DNA of 64,000 nt from CALROG01 sp943369755. GTDB taxonomy: Bacteria; Pseudomonadota; Gammaproteobacteria; Burkholderiales; Burkholderiaceae_C. Both the position numbers and the translations under genes were made by a program. Position 1 is the first letter of the stretch. Every line of letters begins with the position of its first letter. Positions 59,917 to 64,000 of the stretch are shown in pieces. A model generated the notes under the pieces. The model saw only the letters and a program-made list of their open reading frames with translations, was not told the DNA's origin and ran no database searches. The stretch lies in the NCBI GenBank assembly GCA_943369755.1, contig CALROG020000006.1:1-64000 (forward strand). The letters are read 5' to 3'.

Positions 59917-60521
59917 GATGGTTGCATCCCATTTTGCAGCGTTTCGCGCAGTTTGTGCTGGGCGCGCCGCATCAGCGATTTGACCGTGCCCAGCGGCAGA
60001 CTGGTCGCTGTGGCGATTTCGCTGTGTGAGCAGTCACTGAAATAGGCCAGCCCCATTACCCACCGTTCGCTTGCGGTGAGCTGGCGCAATGCCGCATGCA
60101 GCTGGGTGTTGGCCTGGGTGCTTTCCAGCAGTTGGTCCGGGCCGGGGCCAGGGTGCCTTTCGCTGGCATCAGCATCGTAGTCCGGTGCGCCTGAAAGCCC
60201 GCCGTGACGCAAGGCCTCCTGGCGCATGCGATCCAGGGCGCGGCTGCGCGCCATGGTCAACAGCCACGCCAGGGCGCTGCCACGCAAGACATCGAACTGG
60301 GCGGCGTTGCGCCATGCCTGAAAGTAGCAGTCAGCCAGTACGTCCTGGGCATGCGCATCGCCTGCGACGCGCCGCACAACGGCCATCGCCTGACGCACGG
60401 TGGCGTTATAGAACTGCTCGAATGCCCGCGCATCACCCCCGGCGGCGGCCTGGACCAGCGTTGCCAGCTGGGCGTTGCGCTCGGCTTGCAGCGCGAGCGG
60501 GTCGGGAAGAATCTCTGGCAT
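59913..60521 (-). CDS. ECF RNA polymerase sigma factor
   Basis: The protein has 202 residues from MPEILPDPLALQAERNAQLA; the open frame extends to 60632 but the extra part is unlike sigma factors. Region 2 is DAHAQDVLADCYFQAWRNAA followed by LAWLLTMARSRALDRMR. Region 4 is LPLGTVKSLMRRAQHKLRE. It is paired with the cupin anti-sigma gene. No ECF-type promoter was found in the 233 bp upstream, so autoregulation is unproven. Confidence 0.9.
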   Translation of the reverse strand: MPEILPDPLALQAERNAQLATLVQAAAGGDARAFEQFYNATVRQAMAVVRRVAGDAHAQDVLADCYFQAWRNAAQFDVLRGSALAWLLTMARSRALDRMRQEALRHGGLSGAPDYDADASERHPGPGPDQLLESTQANTQLHAALRQLTASERWVMGLAYFSDCSHSEIATATSLPLGTVKSLMRRAQHKLRETLQNGMQPS

Positions 60522-60754
60522 GCCGGGTTCGCGCTGGTTGGGTGCTGTACCACGCAGGCGGGGCGCCGCGCTAGCTCGGGGCGAGAGTAGCACGAAAGAA
60601 GCAGCGGCTGAATGGGCGCGGGCGGCGGTCATTCAGTGCATACGCGCCAGTCGTGCACCTGGATGCATCCAGCCTCCACGCTGACGCCGAAACCGGTTCG
60701 AACTGGCAGCGCTTCAATAGACCGGTTTGCCCCAGGCGCGCAGCAGGCCTTGCG

Positions 60755-61270
60755 TCAGCCCAGCAAGCCGGCAATCACATCGACCACGATGGCCGACTCG
60801 GGCGACAACAGCAAAATGTCGTTGCCCACCCGCACGTAGCGGTAGCCGTAGGGTGCCACCGGTAGTTGCACGATTACCGGCTGCGGCACCGGGTACCAGT
60901 AAACGGTGCGTGGCAGCGGCTGGCCCACCCAGTACTTCTTTGCCTGCCCCGGGGGCAAGCAGCCATTGTTCTTCTTGATCAGGCCGGGCGGACAGCGCGC
61001 GCCCTGCGGATACTGCTGCACGTAGTAGACACGGGCCGCGCGGCGGTGATCGTCATTGAAATAGGCACCCACCCGCACGTTGTCGCGCTCAAAGCGCTTC
61101 TCATCTTTCTCGCGCTTGCTCTGCTTCTCGGGCTTGTACTTCTGCTCTTTTTTGTCTTTGCCGTTGGCCCGGTTGTCGTTGTCTTTTTCAGCCAGCAACG
61201 GGCCGGATGCCAGCAAGGCCGCCGCCACCAGCAGGGTGATGCGCAGCGGGGCCTGGAATTGAAAGTTCAT
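60755..61270 (-). CDS. RcnB/CigR-like exported protein
   Basis: The protein has 171 residues. A Sec signal peptide (LRITLLVAAALLASGPLLA) is followed by a very charged segment rich in Lys, Asp and Glu (DNRANGKDKKEQKYKPEKQS). The C-terminal domain (CPPGLIKKNNGCLPPGQAKK; APYGYRYVRVGNDILLL) resembles RcnB/CigR-type periplasmic proteins, in which a related domain aids Ni/Co homeostasis or membrane stress. The function here is a guess. Confidence 0.65.
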   Translation of the reverse strand: MNFQFQAPLRITLLVAAALLASGPLLAEKDNDNRANGKDKKEQKYKPEKQSKREKDEKRFERDNVRVGAYFNDDHRRAARVYYVQQYPQGARCPPGLIKKNNGCLPPGQAKKYWVGQPLPRTVYWYPVPQPVIVQLPVAPYGYRYVRVGNDILLLSPESAIVVDVIAGLLG

Positions 61271-61345
61271 GGATGCTCCTGGTCGGCGTGTTTAACGCCA
61301 AGCATCCCTGCTGCGGTGACCGCCCTGCGTAGGACAAGGCCGCAG

Positions 61346-62578
61346 CTATTCGTAGCGCAGCGCCTGAATGGGCAGCAGTTTGCTGGCCTGGCGTGCCGGG
61401 TAAAAGCCGAAAAATATCCCGACAAAGGCCGAAAAACCCGCCGCCAGCAGGATTGACGACGCCGTCATGCTGACCTGCCAGCCGGCAAACTGGCCCACCG
61501 CCCAGGTGGCCACCGCGCCAACCGCCACGCCAATGGCTCCGCCAATCAGACTGAGCGTCACGGCCTCGATCAGGAACTGGGCCAGGATGTCCTTGCCGCG
61601 CGCCCCCACCGCCATGCGCAGGCCAATTTCGCGGGTGCGTTCCGTCACGCTCACCAGCATGATGTTCATGATGCCAATGCCGCCAATAACCAAACTGATG
61701 CCGGCCACCGCCGCCAGCAGCAGCGTCATGATGCGGCTGGAAGCCTCCTGGGCCTGCAAAATTTCCGTGAGGTTGCGGATGCTGAAAGGGTCTTCTGCGG
61801 CGGGCTGCACCTTGAAGCGCTGGCGCAGCAGCTCCTTGATGTTTTCTTCAGCGGCTTTCATGCTCTGGCCCTCGCGCACCTTGACGCTGATGGAACCAAT
61901 GCGTTTGAGCTTGCCGGCCGAGCCGCCCTGGATGCGGTTGCGGTAGGTGCTGATGGGCACCACCACCACGTCGTCCTGATCCTGGCCCATGGAGTTCTGG
62001 CCCTTTTTCTCCAGCACGCCAATCACCGTGACCGGCACCTTCTTGACCCGGATCACCTGGTCCAGCGGGTCGGCGTCGCCAAACAATTGCGCTGCAACCG
62101 TCTGGCCAATGATGGCCACTTTGGCCGAGCCCTGCAATTCTGCCGACTCAAAGCCGCGCCCGCCCGCCAGCGGCCATTCCCGGGCCTCCAGGTAGTCCAT
62201 GGTGGTGCCAAAGATGCTGGTGCTCCAGTTCACATTGCCCACCACCACCTGTGCGCCGGTGCGCAGGCTGGGTGCCGCCACCTGCACTTCCGGCACTTCG
62301 CGGCCAATGGCCAGCGCGTCCTCTTCGGTCAGGCTCTGGCCGGTCTGCGCGCCCAGGCGCACGCCACCGGCGGTGATGCCGCCGGGCAACACCAGCATGA
62401 TGTTGGAGCCCAGCCCCTTCATTTGTTCCTGCACCCGTTCAGTGGCACCCCGGCCCACCGCGATCATGGTGATCACTGCGCCCACACCGATGATGATGCC
62501 CAGCATGGTCAGCATGCTGCGCAGCTTGTTGGAGGCGAGTGCACGCAGCGCGCTGCGCAGGGCGGCCAGGCCGTTCAT
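61346..62578 (-). CDS. MacB-type ABC transporter permease (FtsX family)
   Basis: The protein has 410 residues with four membrane helices: one at the N-terminus (KLRSMLTMLGIIIGVGAVIT) and three near the end (SLVIGGIGIMNIMLVSVTER; VTLSLIGGAIGVAVGAVAT), enclosing a large periplasmic domain. Unlike E. coli MacB, the ATPase is a separate gene, overlapping by 4 bp. It should act with the ATPase and the adaptor as a tripartite exporter. The substrate is unknown. Confidence 0.9.
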   Translation of the reverse strand: MNGLAALRSALRALASNKLRSMLTMLGIIIGVGAVITMIAVGRGATERVQEQMKGLGSNIMLVLPGGITAGGVRLGAQTGQSLTEEDALAIGREVPEVQVAAPSLRTGAQVVVGNVNWSTSIFGTTMDYLEAREWPLAGGRGFESAELQGSAKVAIIGQTVAAQLFGDADPLDQVIRVKKVPVTVIGVLEKKGQNSMGQDQDDVVVVPISTYRNRIQGGSAGKLKRIGSISVKVREGQSMKAAEENIKELLRQRFKVQPAAEDPFSIRNLTEILQAQEASSRIMTLLLAAVAGISLVIGGIGIMNIMLVSVTERTREIGLRMAVGARGKDILAQFLIEAVTLSLIGGAIGVAVGAVATWAVGQFAGWQVSMTASSILLAAGFSAFVGIFFGFYPARQASKLLPIQALRYE

Positions 62579-63282
62579 GCTGGCACTCCGTGCACAACGG
62601 GTTGTTGCAGTACATCCTCAAGAATATGCCCGTCGCGAAACACGATCTTGCGTCGCGCCCAAGCGGCAATGTCGCTCTCGTGGGTCACCAGCACCACGGT
62701 CATGCCCTGGGTGTTCAGGTCGGTCAACAGCCGCATGATGTCTTCACTGGTTTGCGAGTCCAGCGCGCCGGTGGGCTCGTCCGCCAGAATGAGTTGCGGG
62801 TTGTTGACCAGGGCGCGGGCAATTGCCACACGCTGCTGCTGGCCACCCGACAACTCGGACGGCGTGTGGTCAAAGCGCTCACCCAGGCCCACCTTGCGCA
62901 GCGCGCTCATGGCGCGCTCGCGGCGCTCGGCAGCCTTGACACCGGCATAGACCATGGGCAGCTCAACGTTCTCAAGCGCACTGGTGCGCGGCAACAGGTT
63001 GAACTGCTGAAACACAAAGCCAATGCGCCGGTTGCGGATGCCGGCCAACTGATCCGGGGCCATGCCCTCCACCGCCTCGTCGGCCAGCCGGTAAATGCCA
63101 CTGGTGGGTAGATCCAGGCAACCCAGGATGTTCATCAGCGTGCTCTTGCCTGAGCCGCTGGCACCCATGATGGCGACGAACGCGCCGGCCTCAATGTCCA
63201 AAGACACACCGCGCAAGGCATGCACGGTCTGGTCACCCATCACATAGGTCTTGACCAGGCTGCGGGCTTCAATCAGTGCCAT
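62575..63282 (-). CDS. MacB-type ABC transporter ATPase
   Basis: The protein has 235 residues from MALIEARSLVKTYVMGDQTV. Walker A is GASGSGKST, the signature is ELSGGQQQRVAIARALVN and Walker B is LILADEPTGALDSQTSEDIM. It belongs to the LolD/MacB/FtsE group. It energises the FtsX-type permease downstream; the longer frame to 63366 overlaps the adaptor gene. Confidence 0.93.
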   Translation of the reverse strand: MALIEARSLVKTYVMGDQTVHALRGVSLDIEAGAFVAIMGASGSGKSTLMNILGCLDLPTSGIYRLADEAVEGMAPDQLAGIRNRRIGFVFQQFNLLPRTSALENVELPMVYAGVKAAERRERAMSALRKVGLGERFDHTPSELSGGQQQRVAIARALVNNPQLILADEPTGALDSQTSEDIMRLLTDLNTQGMTVVLVTHESDIAAWARRKIVFRDGHILEDVLQQPVVHGVPA

Positions 63283-63295
63283 TGCGTGCCTTCGC

Positions 63296-64000
63296 TCAGA
63301 ACGGCATCCGGGGGCCGGTGGGCCGCGCCGCGCCAGCCGCTGGCGCTGCGCCCACGGTGCCAACAATTACCGTGGCACCTTCTTTCAAGTCCGCGGCATC
63401 GGGCGCGCTGGGGCCAATCAGCAGCTCGGTCATGGTGCCGTCGCTGATGCCCAGGCGCACATTGAAGGCCTTTGGCTTGCCGTCCTGGCCCAGCAAATAG
63501 ATGCGCCCGCGGCTGGCCTGACGGCCCGCGCTCTCGGCTGTCATGGCGGCATAGCGAAGCTTTTGTTCCGCGCTCAAGATGGTTCCGATGCTGGCGCGCA
63601 CATCGGCGCTGACCCGTTCACGCGCCTTGGGCCGCTCTTCAGCCGGCAGGTCGCGCAGCGCCATGAAGCGCGGGCGCGCGGCGTCGTAAATGGCATCAAG
63701 CTTGGCAGCCTGCGCCGCATCCATCTTGAGCTCGGCCACCAAACGGTTGCGGGTCTCTACCAGCGGGCCCTGGCCACTGATCGGCGGGGCCACCGGGCCG
63801 CTGGGCCCTGCCACGCCAGCGCCGCCGCTTGCCGCGGGCGGTGTAACGCCCTGCGCCGGCGCAGCGGCAGCCACACCGCCCGGTTTGCCCGGTTCAGAGG
63901 CTTTTGGTGCCGCAGCCCGCGCAGAATCTGGGCGACCCACTATGGAATTTGTAGCACCCGGGGGCCGGGGGGCGGGCCCGTCGGTGCCACGCTGGGCCTG
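63296..64000 (-). CDS. MacA/HlyD-like adaptor, C-terminal part, with inserted Spy-like domain
   Basis: The frame is open to the window's right edge; no start is called (the GTG at 63940 is internal). Visible in order: an Ala/Pro/Gly-rich linker, a helical segment (DAAQAAKLDAIYDAARPRFM; ILSAEQKLRYAAM) resembling CpxP/Spy LTXXQ-type repeats, and a C-terminal strand set (GRIYLLGQDGKPKAFNVRLG; SDGTMTELL) like the end of MacA-type membrane-fusion proteins. It lies 13 bp before the ATPase gene. The N-terminal lipoyl and hairpin regions are outside the window. Confidence 0.75.
   Translation of the reverse strand, partial: QAQRGTDGPAPRPPGATNSIVGRPDSARAAAPKASEPGKPGGVAAAAPAQGVTPPAASGGAGVAGPSGPVAPPISGQGPLVETRNRLVAELKMDAAQAAKLDAIYDAARPRFMALRDLPAEERPKARERVSADVRASIGTILSAEQKLRYAAMTAESAGRQASRGRIYLLGQDGKPKAFNVRLGISDGTMTELLIGPSAPDAADLKEGATVIVGTVGAAPAAGAARPTGPRMPF

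Noticed and set aside
1..64000. CRISPR arrays, rRNA genes, insertion sequences, prophage or plasmid genes
   Set aside because: No regularly spaced repeats, rRNA sequence, transposase, integrase or replication genes were seen; the repeats present are short dispersed elements.

Overview
The window is a gene-dense, GC-rich chromosomal segment from a betaproteobacterium, most likely a Comamonadaceae member of the Burkholderiales (Rhodoferax/Polaromonas/Acidovorax relatives). Three things suggest this: the order rpsO-pnp-quinone oxidoreductase-tpiA-secG-tRNA-Leu-nuoABCDEFGHIJKLMN-DUF2818-NUDIX-DUF1178, the assimilatory nitrate cluster, and the interspersed repeats. The genus is an inference. I see no rRNA, CRISPR array, prophage or intact insertion sequence.

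Layout. 1-3.5 kb: the end of an AttH/CrtC-like secreted protein, an exported HEFGH-type zinc peptidase and an MsbA-like ABC exporter. 3.5-24.4 kb (minus strand): one long run from rpsO through pnp, a quinone oxidoreductase, tpiA, secG, tRNA-Leu(GAG) and the complete 14-gene complex I operon, ending in DUF2818, NUDIX and DUF1178 genes. 24.5-29.6 kb: an aminotransferase, an orphan amino-acid-type binding protein, Hsp20, a papain-like cysteine protease and tsaD. 29.7-44.2 kb (plus strand): a nitrate assimilation locus. 44.2-58.5 kb: an HI0933-type flavoprotein, rpsU, yqeY, pmbA, darP, mog, a LysM/FecR protein with two cyclic-nucleotide-binding proteins, cysE, trmJ, suhB, mutS, an Anbu-type proteasome homologue and an alpha/beta hydrolase. 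58.5-64 kb (minus strand): uppP, an ECF sigma/cupin anti-sigma pair, an RcnB-like protein and a MacAB-type exporter whose adaptor runs off the window.

The nitrate locus is the most interesting part. It starts with a NasT-like ANTAR antiterminator. The 339-bp leader that follows holds, in order, a GCAC-N7-GTGC palindrome (NtrC-box-like), a near-perfect sigma-54 -24/-12 promoter, two small hairpins (hexaloops AATGGC and GAAGGC) of the kind ANTAR proteins bind, and an intrinsic terminator. Then come nrtA, nrtB and nrtD, a three-gene receptor-kinase/CheY/CheX phosphorelay, nirB, nirD, nasA, a TrpD2/YbiB-like gene and cobA (siroheme synthesis). The kinase fuses a PilJ/NIT-like periplasmic sensor, a PAS-like region, an Hpt domain and a CheA-type ATPase, with no visible CheW-like domain. 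No NasS is present. I propose a nitrate or nitrite phosphorelay embedded in the assimilation operon; this is inference.

Three repeat families are scattered through the window. One palindromic element of about 55-65 bp occurs six times, four of them inside intact reading frames (ABC exporter, receptor kinase, trpD2, mutS). A GC-rich element occurs three times between genes. A TTCGACAAGCTCAGG-type inverted repeat is built into the N-terminus of NrtB, with a degenerate relative inside trmJ.
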